Of a DNA stretch of 64,000 bases, positions 50,101-61,767 are shown in pieces (within the stretch, counting starts at the first letter, position 1; every line of letters starts with the position of its first letter). Source of the DNA: Glandiceps talaboti. Taxonomy: Eukaryota > Hemichordata > Enteropneusta > Spengelidae. The stretch is taken from assembly GCF_964340395.1 (NCBI RefSeq), contig NC_135567.1:19646306-19710305 (forward strand), given 5' to 3'. Under the pieces are notes generated by a model. It worked only from the letters and a program-made list of their open reading frames with translations, was not told the DNA's origin and did not search any database. Made by a program: the position numbers and the translations under genes.

Positions 50101-50519
50101 CTACCTACCTGTGTATGTATCTAATAGTATGTATCTATGTATCTATGTATGTCTGTGTCTTATGTTTGTATGTATCTGTGTATGTCTGTGTGTCTGTATG
50201 TACCAGTCCTGTGTATGTCTAAGTGTGATTAGCAGTGTCTGCACTGAATTTATGTATATCACTTCAAAGTTCATCACATGATTTGCAGAAAACATTACAT
50301 AGCAATAAACATACCAAACAGACCCTGGAAATATTGAGTTTGATCGTGTTAGGCTGACTGTATATTTTATTTGAGTAAGTTTTATTTTGAAATCACCGAG
50401 TGCAATGTCAGTAATTTTGTTGTTGTTTTTTCACAACTACCTGTAAGTTTATTTTTATAATGTTTGAAAGTACATCTCAGTGACCTGTTGGTCTGTAGAC
50501 TTTGTATTATTTTATTTTT

Positions 50520-51190
50520 TAAACAAATTTTGAAGGAGTGATGCCATATATGGAATTTAGAACAAGTGTCGTAAGGGAAACAATTACCATATTTGGAATC
50601 AAATTTTGAAGAAGTGATACCATATATGGAATTTAGAAATTTATGAAGAAGTGTTGTAAGGGAAACAATTACCATATTTGGAATCAAATTTTGAAGGAGT
50701 GATACCATATATGGAATTTAGAAATTTATGAGTAAGTATAGGAAGGGAAAATATTATCTTATTTGGAAGTCCTGCCAGAAATGTTATATGCATGCCAAAT
50801 ATGGTGATTTTTATTTTACTTATATGGAATGATCAATGAACATATAAGGATTTTAGAAAGTCACATTTGTAAATTATAGGCATTGATATGTAAATTTATG
50901 GTAAATATATGGAAAATACAAAACCAAAGAATGATATGAGACCAAATATATAAAAAATGCACTGTAAAGACAATATAATGATTTAAGTCTTATATGGAAA
51001 TTGTAGCTATTGATATGTAAATTTATGGTATTGAGCAATAACCATATAAGGATTTAAAAGTCATATATTGAAATTATAGCTATTGATATGTAAATTTATG
51101 GTAATGATCAATAACCATATAAGGATTTAAAAGTCATATATTGAAATTATAGCTATTGATATGTAAATTTATGGTAATGATCAATAACAG
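50520..51190 (+). repeat. Two families of AT-rich tandem repeats
   Basis: 50520-50740: units with GATACCATATATGGAATTTA. 50860-51190: about 72-bp units with CATATAAGGATTTAAAAGTC and GATATGTAAATTTATGGTAA. Confidence 0.85.
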
Positions 51191-51654
51191 TTTCAAAAAA
51201 TTTCGAGTTAGAGCTAGACAGTGCTTAAAAGCGCTCACAGCAATGCAAACAGTTGTTCAGACTCTCGGGTACAGATTTATTAGATTTCCGACTATTAGAC
51301 TAAGATATATATACGTCATGGTGCTTCCCTCTCACTGGTTCTCCAATTACCGATGTGTGAGGGCGCCCCATGATGGTGTACCTTACAGACTATCCACAAA
51401 TAAATGCATTATTTAAAAATAAGAAATATATATTTACATGATTCTTTCTCACGACACTTCACATGATTACCAAAGACTTTCTGTAGTATTTCAGAAACTT
51501 GCTTTATTTTGTTGAAAAATATGTGAATGTACTCAGAAATAATTTGCAGACACCTCATTTGATGTCTACAAAGCTCCTCAAACTTCATTTGCATAACAAT
51601 GAAATATATGTAAATGTTTATCCTTATTTGGAATTGACAAGGGGAATCCATTAA

Positions 51655-52075
51655 TGTGTTAGGGTGGGTGGGTTGGGAGAGAGTTCTTGTGAAGATTGCT
51701 GGGGTATGGGAGAGCTGTGTGGGGACACATGGGATTGGGGAGAACTGTATGGTTGCAGGTGGGGTTATGGAGAGCTGTTTGGAGATGGATGGGTGTGGGG
51801 AGAACTGTGTGGGGATGGGTAGGTTTGGGGAGAGCTGTGTGGTGATGGGTGGGATTGTGGAGAGAGCTGTGTGGGATGGGTTTGTGGGGTTGGGGTCCAG
51901 CTGTATGGTGATGGGTTTGTGGGTTTTGGGAGAGCTGTGTGGTGATGGATTTATGGGGTTGGGTTCCAGCTGTATGGTGATGGGTTTACGGGGTTGGCGG
52001 GTCCAGCTGTATGGTGGTGGGTTTGTGGGGTTTGGGAGAGCTGTGTGGTGAATGGGTGTGCAGGGTTTGGGAGAT
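51655..52075 (+). repeat. G-rich tandem repeat of about 35-60 bp
   Basis: Units of GGGAGAGCTGTGTGGTGATG and GGTTTGTGGGGTTGGG. The spurious open frame here is a repeat artefact. Confidence 0.85.
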
Positions 52076-52188
52076 ATTATATATATATAGTATTACTCTA
52101 AGGAGACTGTGTACTTGACTGTTATGTACATAGTATATTTGTGCAGAATAAATTTGTATACTTTGCCATTGATTATGATGAGAGAGAA

Positions 52189-52194
52189 ATAAAC
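52189..52194 (+). terminator. Candidate poly(A) signal AATAAA for the NEK9-like gene
   Basis: AATAAA lies in a non-repetitive stretch and is followed by a T/G-rich segment about 25-60 bp on. Other AATAAA copies lie near 50303 and 51402. A 3.5-kb 3' UTR would be long, so usage is uncertain. Confidence 0.4.
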
Positions 52195-52574
52195 ATTTTG
52201 TAAAAATTATGAAAATGTTGCATTTGTCATTGTCATATTCTTATCATCTCCATGGTAATTCAGTGGGGAACAGTGCCCTCACATTTGTGCAAAAATTTGC
52301 CATATTGCACCCATGCACACTGGCCAAAAATAGTCATTTCACGAACTGTTGAACCTGTTTTCCCAAAATTGGCAAAAACATTTTTATAATGAATTCTAAT
52401 GAGTGCAAAAACCTTTACTGGTCAGGAACTTGATAGCATGCTATGCCATAGATGATCTGCAGCCAGTGGTCCCCCCCTCCCCACAGCACTGTCCAAAACA
52501 TCCCCACTGCTCTCAGTGGCTTGCAAGAATCTGGTCTACTTTGTCCCATACACAACATAATTCGATGTCATTCA

Positions 52575-52710
52575 CCTAATTTCTCTCCATTCAGTTAAGA
52601 AAAATATGAGTGACTTAAGGGGCCTTGTCACTACGAATAGATAGATGATGGGAGGTAAAATCTTGCAGTCATGAGAATTTCACAGTAGAATGAGAAAAAA
52701 AATATAGTGT
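52575..52710 (+). mobile_element. Foldback family copy, decayed
   Basis: CATTCAGTTAAGAAAAATATG and GTGACTTAAGGGGCC with a degenerate second arm. Lies between the NEK9-like and MAPEG genes. Confidence 0.5.
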
Positions 52711-52950
52711 TAAACTTAAAGATCTAATTTGCTCAAAAATACAAGACAGTGGTGTTTAATTGAATATTACACAATATTCGTGTTAGTGAAGAGCCATAGA
52801 AAATTCCGTGTTTTAATATAAATATTATATTCCTTGAGGTCAGATATGGAGTGTGCCTGTGTAAGGCGTTGCGGAGCGTTGCGGGGAAACGTTCACACAT
52901 GCGCAGTCAATATTTGACCTGCTTAGGTCACGGGCTAGCATCAACAACAA

Positions 52951-52962
52951 AAATGGCGTCCA
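52951..52962 (+). promoter_or_regulatory. YY1-like motif overlapping the MAPEG start codon
   Basis: AAATGGCGTC spans the initiator ATG. YY1 sites at translation starts (AANATGGCG) are common in TATA-less animal genes. The NEK9-like first exon carries a similar AAAATGGCGG. Function is inferred. Confidence 0.3.
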
Positions 52963-53522
52963 AGTCAGACGAACGCTTTGAAGTCATGAGGGATTCTGCT
53001 GCTGCAGGTCTCCTAGCTGCTGGAACGATAGGAATTGGGTATTTTATCATCCCTTTCCCAATGCCAAGTATGCCTACAGTGACAGATAGGATTGTGTTCG
53101 CTTTGAGATGCCAAATATTCGCTGCAATATTGTTGTATGCGGGACTCCAAGCTATTTCCGTCAAACGGTTTTTCACACAAGCCATCGACCCTGTATCCGG
53201 TAAAGGAACACATCATATCGAAAAGCATTCTAGATATGCACAAAACACATTGGAAAATGTAGTTTTAAGTACAATTGGAAACTTAGTGATAAGTTCATAT
53301 CTCGAAGAAAATAGCATGAAAATTATACCAATTTTAGTTTTTCTGTTCGTAGTCGGCAGAATAACATTTTGGATGGGTTACCTGCAGCACTCATTAGCCC
53401 GTGCCTTTGGAATGGCATTGACAATTTTCGTCGTGTGGTTACCGTTATACTATGCAATGTTTTGTGTTCTGTGGAGTGGGCTTGGATTTCGACTTCCAAT
53501 TGATGGACAGACTGCAGAATGA
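52953..53522 (+). CDS. MAPEG-family membrane protein, TMEM79-like, intronless
   Basis: 189 residues from the ATG at 52953, chosen for its context (AAAAATGGCG) and because the in-frame sequence upstream has no ATG. There are four hydrophobic segments (about 14-34, 47-71, 104-128, 140-175). The motif RYAQNTLENVVLSTIGNL matches the family Arg...Asn-Thr-x-Glu signature. MAPEG proteins are membrane glutathione/eicosanoid enzymes; TMEM79 (mattrin) is a divergent member without known catalysis. The lack of introns suggests an old retrocopy or an intron-poor family. The family call is firm; the subfamily call is moderate. Confidence 0.85.
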   Translation: MASKSDERFEVMRDSAAAGLLAAGTIGIGYFIIPFPMPSMPTVTDRIVFALRCQIFAAILLYAGLQAISVKRFFTQAIDPVSGKGTHHIEKHSRYAQNTLENVVLSTIGNLVISSYLEENSMKIIPILVFLFVVGRITFWMGYLQHSLARAFGMALTIFVVWLPLYYAMFCVLWSGLGFRLPIDGQTAE

Positions 53523-54220
53523 AATGATATTGTGATTTGTATTCATCATGCCCTCTAGACTATGTACGCCCTACTCCAAATACTCCACTCCATATGGAAT
53601 TGTGCTGACGTGGCGTTTTGTGACTTGAAGCTGAATGGACACACTGTGATCCATGTAAAGATTATCAGAAAGCTGAGAGGTTTGATACAAGACCCCCTAA
53701 CCAAACTCTGTTTAATACAGCCAACAACCATGCAACCCCTGTACTACTGTAATACAATGTGATGAACACACCCATTTATAACAAGCTAGGAATTTGTGAA
53801 ATGACATGACCCCCTAACCTAACACTATATGGAAAGTCATATTTGACCATGTCTTTCCACCGGGGTAAATCTTGAGCAGAGAATATGTAAATGTGGTGAG
53901 TAGTTCCACCTTTGACTTAATTTATATGAGAGAAAGTTCCACCTTTGACTTAATTTACCCCCAGAATGAAATGATATTGTGATTTGTATTCATCATTATG
54001 ATCTCTCCCCTGGGGGCTGTAGAGTCAAAAGTGGTACTGCATCTCATACTACCCCTGGACAGAGATACAATGTAGTGGTTATGTGGGTCAAAGGCAGGGT
54101 AAAGGTGGGTTAATTGGACTTTTTGTGTAGTGTAATTAATAGAGCCAACAAACATGAAGCCACTATACTACTGTAATACAATGTGATGAACACACCCATT
54201 TGTAGCAAACTAAGAATTTG
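53514..54220 (+). repeat. Duplicated MAPEG 3' end with an interposed repeat
   Basis: The stop-codon region and following bases (CAGAATGAAATGATATTGTG, at about 53515) recur at about 53963. The stretch CTGTAATACAATGTGATGAA at about 53747 recurs at about 54171. Between the copies is an interspersed repeat also present at about 40070-40210. Confidence 0.7.
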
Positions 54221-54639
54221 CCGAGTTCCTGATATACAACAGTTCAGGGTTGCAGGGCTCAAAATTAACAGTCATATCATGGGGCTACCATAGTCCCATG
54301 TCCACAGACTATCAATTCTTGTCATGGGGCCACCATAGTTTGCAGCTAATAGCCCACTCAGGCTACCACTGATTATGTGATGAAGATGAATTTATGGACA
54401 TGAAAGTATTTTAATAATACACATATTTCCAATAGAGGAAATCTGTTTTCAGTTCAGGAATATGGGACTACATGTCACCATCCTTGGGCTACCAATTTCT
54501 GAAACTGGCAGCCCACTAAGACCAAAAAAAGTTAATTTCGAGCCCTGGATTAGAATTAGGATTTAGGTGTGAATAACGGTTATTTGGCAGAGTTTTAGTA
54601 AATATTGGTCTAGAACAAATACCATACCATGTCAGCGGT

Positions 54640-54902
54640 GAACAAATCATTTTGTGAACTGGTAGTCCCTGGACCAGTGCCTTAAAAAATCCAATGGTCC
54701 TGCTGAAAGAATTAGTGGTCCCAGGTCCTGCTAATGTGAAACATCAAATCTTACCAATGAATCTGTATATTCAGAAGACTTTTTAACATAGTTATTAACA
54801 GTAAGGTACTGGTCTGACAGACCAGACAAGGTAAAATTTGTGTGGTCTGCCCCAAAAAATAGCTAGTCTCGGACCCAGGACCAGTGGATTTGTTCACCCC
54901 TG
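54640..54902 (+). repeat. Interspersed repeat, uninterrupted copy
   Basis: Same family as the copy at 20530-20960 but without the 206-bp MITE. GTGAACAAATC at one end and GATTTGTTCACC at the other form a terminal inverted repeat, so this is itself a short DNA element. Confidence 0.65.
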
Positions 54903-55664
54903 TTATGTACATGTAATCATTATAAATTCAGACCTAGGATTAAAATATTCCAGGGCTCTGTAGCACAATTTCATTATTTGCACTGCTTTACATACATGTA
55001 TATGTACATGACAACGAGTTGCACATTATAGATACAGATAGGGAGTCAAAATTCAGAATACTGTAAGTCAAAGACTTGTAATGCAATTGAGCCCACCTAA
55101 CTTAGTCATAATTGTAAACCGAAACTATAGCTAAAATGATGTAGGCTTGGTGTTTCACTCATGGAATATTACGTTTTTTGACACAGAGCTAGTCATATTT
55201 CAACTCTAAACTAACAATAACAGAGACACAATAAACACAGCAGGATCCTTTGCCCAATCACACTGAACAGTGATAAGCATTGCTATTCTTTCACAGTGCA
55301 GTAAAAACAGACTGTAACTGTTTATTTTCTAACTGATAATCCACATATCAACTTGACCACTTCTACATCCCCCACTGTGTACGACACCTATGTAATTGTT
55401 TCTTTTGCATTAGAAGTTGTCTGAGGGTGTGTAATAAACATCATGTTACATGAGTGAAACACCAAGCCAACATCAATCTAGCTGTAACTATTCAGTGGTT
55501 CACATTTCATAATATAAAGAGGAATAAAGGTGAGAGTGATTTTATCTTCTTAGGGGCAACATCAAAAGTTCAATATAATATATCTAACTTAATTGCTTAA
55601 GTTAGGTCCCAGACCACCTCGTCCAAATATTTCATCTAGATTCCATTGATTTCTTCAACCCACA

Positions 55665-56050
55665 TAACGTAAATAACTTTATTCTTTTCTACTTGAAAAT
55701 AAAATGTGAAACATCATATACTAAGTGCTTAGCTTATGACTCAATAAATTGTGAAAAGTTACAAAAGTTTGATAATGTTGGTATAGTAACAAACATTTTT
55801 TTTCAAACAACGTACAAATATACTACTGAATTATAAATAAAAACAGAAAACCATTTTAACCGCGTAAAAAACATTTTTTTTACATGTGTTGATTTTTGGC
55901 AACTTTTGGAGTTAGAAATAAAGATTTGGTATTTGTTATTTCGCATTGATTTTCAAGTAGGAAAACATTGTACATTTGTTTTCTGAATAAATCCAAAATA
56001 GATATGTATTTGTCATCTATGTGTTACTGTATAATGGCCACTTTAAAATC
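55665..56050 (+). repeat. Interspersed repeat family C, copy 3
   Basis: Arms TACTTGAAAATAAAATGTG and TTTTCAAGTAGGAAAACATT are inverted, and the end reads TAATGGCCACTTTAAAATCG. Suggests a terminal-inverted-repeat element. Confidence 0.6.
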
Positions 56051-56539
56051 GTTACTAAGAGTTTGATTACCACTATCATTACTGGGACAAGCCATTAGCC
56101 AAGCAAGTGGACTTGTTATCAAAGAGTACCAATATTTACACATGTGATGATGGGCTCTTACATAACACAAGTAAACAGCTGTAAAAGTGTAGTTCACAGC
56201 GTAAGATCATTTCTAAGGAGTGAGTCAATTGAGGCAAACCTTATCTCTGTCTTATATCAGTTGTTATCAATTTATTAGGCTATTATAAGTAACGCTACAA
56301 ACAGCTTTAGAGATGCAAACAACTTTTATGACACCCGTTTTTGCCAGGCAAGCCCGCGGGTTTGTTGCACTTGGACCACTAATGGTTTGTGACTGTCATG
56401 TGTACGATGCCATTTGTAACAAAAAAAAATGTATGAGATTTAAAAAAACATGTTGCCTAGCAACTCTGTAGTGATTAAATTTTGGTACAAATGTAGATAC
56501 CCTTACTATGTGTAGTTTATGTAGTTAATGGTTTTTTTT

Positions 56540-56585
56540 AGGGTGGGGGTGGGGGTGGCGGGGGTGGGGGTGGGGGTAGGTGGGA
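56540..56585 (+). repeat. G-rich tract with quadruplex potential
   Basis: Repeated GGGGGT units between 56540 and 56580 (more than four G-runs of five). Confidence 0.8.
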
Positions 56586-57077
56586 TTCTGAATAAAATGT
56601 CTGAGTGCCTATTGGCTACACATAGCTGTAATGGTCATCAGAAATCTATGTTATAATAATAATAGAGTTTTTATGAGCTGTGCATATCAAATGTTTGAAT
56701 TTGCATAAATTATGACTTTAGTTATGTAATTCACCTCTTAGTTTGATATTATACAGGAACTTTTTATATAAAATTGTTTTTTCATGTTTACATACATTCA
56801 GTTTAGCCAAAGGAGCATAACTTGTGTTTATTCACACCGAAAATGTAGCTACATGTCAGGATGGAATTTATCTTGAATGTATTTTTTGACAACTTAAAGA
56901 GATAAAAGCAGTGGTTATTCAGTTTCCAGGGCCACATTTGTTTGTTTGTTTGTAATATATTTGTGTCTAAAAATAAGATATTTTGATGATTGTGAACAAA
57001 ATAGATACTTTGTCTTTTTAAAATTATTTTAATAAATTACTGAATAATATGTAATATCAGTTGTATGGTTGTGTGTA

Positions 57078-57340
57078 TTTGTTTGTTTGTTTGTGTTTGT
57101 GTGTGTGTGTGTGTGTATGTGTGTGTGTGTGTATGTGTATGTGTGTGTGTATGTGTGTGTGTATGTGTGTGTGTATGTATGTATGTATGTGTGTGTGTAT
57201 GTATGTATGTATGTATGTATGAATGTATGTATGTATGTATGTATGTATGTATGTATGTATGTATGTATGTATGTATGTATGTATGTATGTATGTATGTAT
57301 GTATAATGTTGGTATGTATGTATCTCTGTGTGTGTATGTA

Positions 57341-57415
<75 letters not shown>
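57078..57415 (+). repeat. (TG)n/(TATG)n microsatellite block
   Basis: Alternating TG, TATG and TG runs. Confidence 0.95.
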
Positions 57416-57417
<2 letters not shown>

Positions 57418-57895
57418 CTCGTACATGTATATGTAACTACCGGACGAAGTCTGAAGTCTAATATACAAATTGATTATATATATAATGGACAAAGTTGGTA
57501 TTAAGTGTATTATGTACAGTTTTTTACTTGGTATGGAATGGTAACGCACAGGAAAAGTATTTTTATTCGGGTGGGGGGTACTTGAAAATTTATTTGGGTG
57601 GGGGGGGGGTACTTGAAATATTTGGGGTTTTGGCAGGGGGGTACTTAAAAATTTTTGGAATATGGCATACTTGAAAAAAAATTAGGGTTTTACAAAAAAT
57701 CTTCCCCCACCCCAACAAGTTTTTGTGAAAGCAGCCTAATGTTACCGTTCTTAACGAGCCGGTCCCTACTGGTAATAAAATGTAATAGCTCTGGTTTGCA
57801 AGAATGATTATTGCTAGACGTGAACGTTACTCCAGCCTAAGAAAGACGAGGGTAAATATAAGGTCAACTGTAGAGGGCAGTATACATAATCAAAG

Positions 57896-58174
57896 TTGAT
57901 TTCTTCACAAAGGTCAAAAGAGCGAAATTACGGTTGTTTGCAGTCTCAAAACGACTTATTACGCCAAAAATTGGAAAAAATGTTAGTTTCGGGTAGTGAC
58001 AAACTGTTGAAACGGAATGAATTGTCACGTCGTCAGAAGATTATCGAAGCAACAGTGAAAAGGTGGTGTGTGGTAAACCCGAAACGTCCGTTGTTGGACT
58101 GGACACAGATAGAGAAAAGCAGACGACAACGACCACCAATGAATGAAGTTGTAAGAGTCGTACTTCCCGTTTGA
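57896..58174 (+). CDS. Unrecognised coding-like open frame, possible terminal exon
   Basis: The frame has no ATG at its start and would begin at an acceptor-like CACAAAG near 57911. It ends at TGA 58172. It is charged and helical (NDLLRQKLEKMLVSGSDKLL, RRQKIIEATVKRW) and ends NPKRPLLDWTQIEKSRRQRP then MNEVVRVVLPV. Its CpG content is higher than the flanks, as in the real exons here. I see no partner exon within several kb. It could be the last exon of an unlocated gene, a fragment of a mobile-element protein, or a pseudogene. A foldback sequence begins 45 bp after the stop. Confidence 0.35.
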   Translation: MISSQRSKERNYGCLQSQNDLLRQKLEKMLVSGSDKLLKRNELSRRQKIIEATVKRWCVVNPKRPLLDWTQIEKSRRQRPPMNEVVRVVLPV

Positions 58175-58216
58175 ACTCCTGGGCATAGGCATATGATAAA
58201 TCGGTTATAACCCGAT

Positions 58217-58330
58217 ATCACCTCTTCGTTCGTCGTATCAACGTTTGTGCAGTTTCCGTAGCGTGACACGAATCGTTAGTTACGGAAACAGCACTCAGCC
58301 CACGGCGATACGACGAACGAAGAAGTGTTG
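58217..58330. mobile_element. About 114-bp foldback sequence
   Basis: Arms CTTCGTTCGTCGTATC and GATACGACGAACGAAG, with inner arms GTTTCCGTA / TTACGGAAAC, flank a short spacer. CpG-rich. It starts about 45 bp after the open frame at 57896-58174. Confidence 0.65.
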
Positions 58331-58399
58331 TCAAGTAATAAGGCCTATCAAAAAAAACCCTGTACACGTGTGGTTCTATGGGAAGCCGTTCAGGCCAAA

Positions 58400-58770
58400 A
58401 GTATTTTAATATTTTAGCTATAGTATTTTATATTTTTCTGGTTCCGATTACGCCCAATATTAGGGTACAGTAGTTTTGTTATTTTATTTTTTTCATTTGT
58501 GAGTGTCTAGTTCAGGTAGTTATGTTTTCCATTGTTTTCCATACAGTCTCTGTGTTATTGGTTTCTTCTCATCAGATGTACATCCATTACAGATTGGAAG
58601 AACAGTTTTATATTGTCTTTTTAAGTTGATGTTCGTTTTCGCATCCACTATTTCTTGCGAGACTTTATATTTTTTTCTCGAATACGTAAAACAAAAAACT
58701 GTCGAGTTGGCTGGCAGTGAAAAACTAGGTGGGGTCAGTAACCGGAACCAAACAATTTTTTAGGACTAAT
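58400..58770. mobile_element. TIR element family B, copy 3 (reverse)
   Basis: TTCTGGTTCCGATTACGCCC at one end and GTAACCGGAACCAAACAATT at the other form clear inverted ends. The interior matches copies 1 and 2 in reverse. Confidence 0.65.
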
Positions 58771-58879
58771 TAATCACATATCGTTAATGTTTACCGTTTC
58801 TTTTTGTTATTGTTGTTGTTGTTGTTGTTGTTGTTGTAGATATTGACGTGACTGGATATTTTGTTGCAAAATTAATTTG

Positions 58880-59335
58880 TTTGAAGGGGGGGAATTTGGG
58901 GGTAAAAAAAATATTTTGCGATCTAAAAAGCAGCAAAATTAATTTGGGGTTGCTAGGAGGATTTTTTTTTGATAAAAAAATTGGTTACGATCTAAAAAGC
59001 ACCAAAAACAAATGGGGGGGGGGGATTTTGGAGATTTTTTGGGGGAAAAAATTGGTAACGATCCAAAAAAGCAGCAAAATCAATTTGGGGGGGTTGCTAG
59101 GAGATTTTTGGGGTAAAAAAATTGCTTACGATCTAAAAAGCCCCAAAATCAATTTCGGGGGGTTGCTAGGAGATTTGGGGGGTAAAAATAAAGGTTACGG
59201 TCCAAAAAGTCGCAAAATCAAGTGGGGGGGGGGGGTGCTAGGAGATTTTGGGGGTAAAAGCATTTGGTTATGATCTAAAAAGCAGCAAAATTAATTGGGA
59301 GTTGCTAGGAAATATTAGGAGTTTCGTAACACCCC
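58880..59335 (+). repeat. About 62-bp G-rich tandem repeat, seven copies
   Basis: Units of GATCTAAAAAGCAGCAAAAT, AATTTGGGGG and TTGCTAGGAGATTTTGGGGG. A poly-C/poly-A segment follows at 59370-59420. Confidence 0.85.
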
Positions 59336-59592
59336 TAAAATTTGCTGCTTATTCGACCATAATCTTATTTTTACCCCTCCTCCCCCCTCCCCCCCCCCAA
59401 AAAAAAAAATAAAAAAAATACGAAAATTGTGGGTAAAAAATATGATAAATAAATTTGTTATTTTATTTCCCTATTTCTACTACATTTCTACTACCTTCCT
59501 TCTGTCTATCCTCTCTTGTCTATGTCTCCTGTCTATCCTCTTTCTGCCTGTCTATTCTCTCCCTGTCTATGTTTGTACCTGCCTGTCTATAC

Positions 59593-59648
59593 TTACGTAC
59601 CCTAACGTACCCTAACCTAACTAACCTAACCTAACCTAACCTAACCTA
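59593..59648 (+). repeat. Interstitial (CCTAA)n tract
   Basis: Six or more CCTAA units with a few CCCTAA and TACCCTAACG variants, next to the tRNA-like sequence. It resembles a TTAGG/TTAGGG-type telomere repeat, but it is short and far from any visible chromosome end. Confidence 0.6.
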
Positions 59649-59677
59649 TCTACCTACTCTTACTTTTTCGTGAAATC

Positions 59678-59758
59678 CTACCTAGCCGCGCCGGGACTCG
59701 AACCCGGGACTCGTAGTTCCGTAGAGATCTCTCTTGACGACCACGCCACGAGACGAAC
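59678..59758 (-). mobile_element. tRNA-like Pol III head (SINE or tRNA pseudogene)
   Basis: On the minus strand, B box GGTTCGAGTCC sits in a perfect T-arm (CCGGG/CCCGG), with an A-box-like GTGGCGTGGTCG 30 nt upstream. The 3' acceptor strand CGCGGCT has no partner at the 5' end, so it is not an intact tRNA gene. Confidence 0.5.
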
Positions 59759-60104
59759 CGTGCTGGAATAGGCAAAAATGGCGTATATATTCTTAATACC
59801 TGGTATACACGTTATCATGATCAACGACAACCTGAACTAGCGTGGATGATTTCTCGTTAAAAATATCAACTTTCTTTTGCTTGCAGTAATGAAAACGTGT
59901 CCATGGTCGAGGCAAATTATATTTTAGAAGATTTATAACAGAAAACACGAACTTTTGAGGAGATTAGGGATAATTTAGGATAAAAGACGATACACTCCTC
60001 GAAAGGTCATGACCCCTGTGACGCCAATCACCCGTAACCAAGGTAACAACGACGTTACGTAATAGCTTACAGTCGACATATTTATCATAAAATTGGGTAT
60101 TAAG

Positions 60105-60245
60105 GGGGCTAATGACAGCAGGGCGCTACCAAACTACTGTAGGGGGCATGAGCAGGGCCCTACCAAACAACTGCAGGGGGCATGAGCAGGGCCCTACCAA
60201 ACTACTGCTGGGGGGGGGGACATGAGCAGGGCCCTACCAAACCAC
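60105..60245 (+). repeat. 36-bp tandem repeat, four copies
   Basis: Units of GGGGGCATGAGCAGGGCCCT and ACCAAACTACTG, followed by the repeat shared with 16090-16510. Confidence 0.9.
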
Positions 60246-61074
60246 TGCGGCGGGGGGGGGGATTATTACTCCCCTCTTCATTTTGTGATCTAACATTTCC
60301 TTTATGGATCTAATACATTTGATCTTGTGAAATGGTCTGTAATGGTCTAAACTGGGGTGTTGGTTTATGGTCAAAATGGGTCTAAAATGGGGTCTGGGGT
60401 TGACAGTATTGGCCACAAATCCCAATAGAGCTGGACCCCCCCCCCCCCACCACACACACACACGCACTCAGTAAAATAGCTAGGGTGATGCAAAGCTGTG
60501 TACAACAAGAAATTAGAAGGTGGTTTTTTAAATTGTTTATTTCAAACTATCTATATTATACATTTTCTTACTTATCAAAGAACAAAAAGCAAACTATGCA
60601 AATGATATGCAAATGGTCCTTGTCTACACATCAAGAAAACACACCATGCGTCGATAGACAAGTTGTTTCTTCAACAAAACTCAGCACCACCAACGTTTAA
60701 TTGTCTTTGATAAAAAACAAGGCATTGTTTTCAACACAAGAGTTTGGCAGCATATACAACATTTTTAACTATTGAATACGAATATAAATGAGTATGGATG
60801 ACCTTTCTATGACCTTTGACCTATGACCTTTAGAGGTCTGTTCTGAAAAATAACTTGATCACATCCAGTACATTATATGGAGTCCTGCATCAAATGAAGA
60901 CAAGATAATGTATACATCAATTCCCTTCATTTATGTCATCCACAGTACTGTCATTATGTCACACTAGTTGCCATGGCTACTTGAATGTGACTCTAATCTA
61001 AGTTAGCATGGTAATATGTATAAAATATACAACAATATTGATATTTTGCCAAAACTCTATATTATGTTATGACC

Positions 61075-61296
61075 TTTATTGTAAAATTCAGTTCACAACA
61101 AACTGTCAATCAAGATGACGTAAAAAAAATGACAAGATTTATCCAAAGAGTCTTTTAGTTGGTTTGGAGAGTCGCCATTGAGTTCGGTTATGTGTTGTTG
61201 AGGATTGAGATGTTGAGAATTGAGATGTTGAGAATTGAGATGTTGAGAATTGAGATGTTGAGAATTGAGATGTTGAGAATAATCTTCAGTAATTAC
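61075..61296 (-). other. Probable 3' untranslated exon with poly(A) signal
   Basis: Acceptor TTCCAG at 61297-61302 on the minus strand is followed by an 18-bp repeat (GAGAATTGAGATGTTGAG sense on plus). AATAAA lies at 61080-61075; a second AATAAA is at 60541-60536. It fits as the 3' end of the gene whose last coding exon is at 62751-62842. Confidence 0.4.
61200..61282 (+). repeat. 18-bp minisatellite
   Basis: Four to five units of GAGAATTGAGATGTTGAG within the proposed minus-strand 3' UTR exon. Confidence 0.9.
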
Positions 61297-61425
61297 CTGG
61301 AATAAAATAGAATATAAAATGTTACAATGGTTTAAAATTGAAAGTATCGGTATATTCGAAAGAATTGATTTTTTTTAAACATAACATTAACATGTCTATT
61401 AAACTCTGTACCAATCTGTTTATCT

Positions 61426-61437
61426 TATCTATCTATC

Positions 61438-61531
<94 letters not shown>

Positions 61532-61655
61532 GCTAGCTAGCTATCTATCTATCTATCTATCTTATCTATCTATCTATCTAGCTATCTATCTATCTATCTA
61601 TCTATCTTATCTATCTATCTAGCTATCTAGCTATCTTATCTATCTATCTAGCTAG

Positions 61656-61696
<41 letters not shown>

Positions 61697-61720
61697 CATC
61701 TATCTATCTATCTATCTATC

Positions 61721-61767
<47 letters not shown>

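Larger units (their letters stand above)
53530..57060. other. Intergenic repeat stretch
   Basis: Beyond the duplicated MAPEG end and the repeat families listed, I see a segment flanked by TGAGTGAAACACCAAGCC and its inverse (GGCTTGGTGTTTCACTCATG, about 55145 and about 55450). That suggests another inverted-repeat element of about 320 bp. No exons. Confidence 0.5.

Noticed and set aside
49628-50281. 217-codon Cys/Met/Tyr/Val open frame
   Set aside because: Translation of a (TATG)n microsatellite.
51156-51416. 86-codon open frame between repeats
   Set aside because: No recognised family and no ATG-based support; it lies in the probable 3' UTR of the NEK9-like gene.
59678-59758. Functional tRNA gene
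   Set aside because: The T-arm is perfect but the acceptor strands do not pair, so it is a SINE head or pseudogene.
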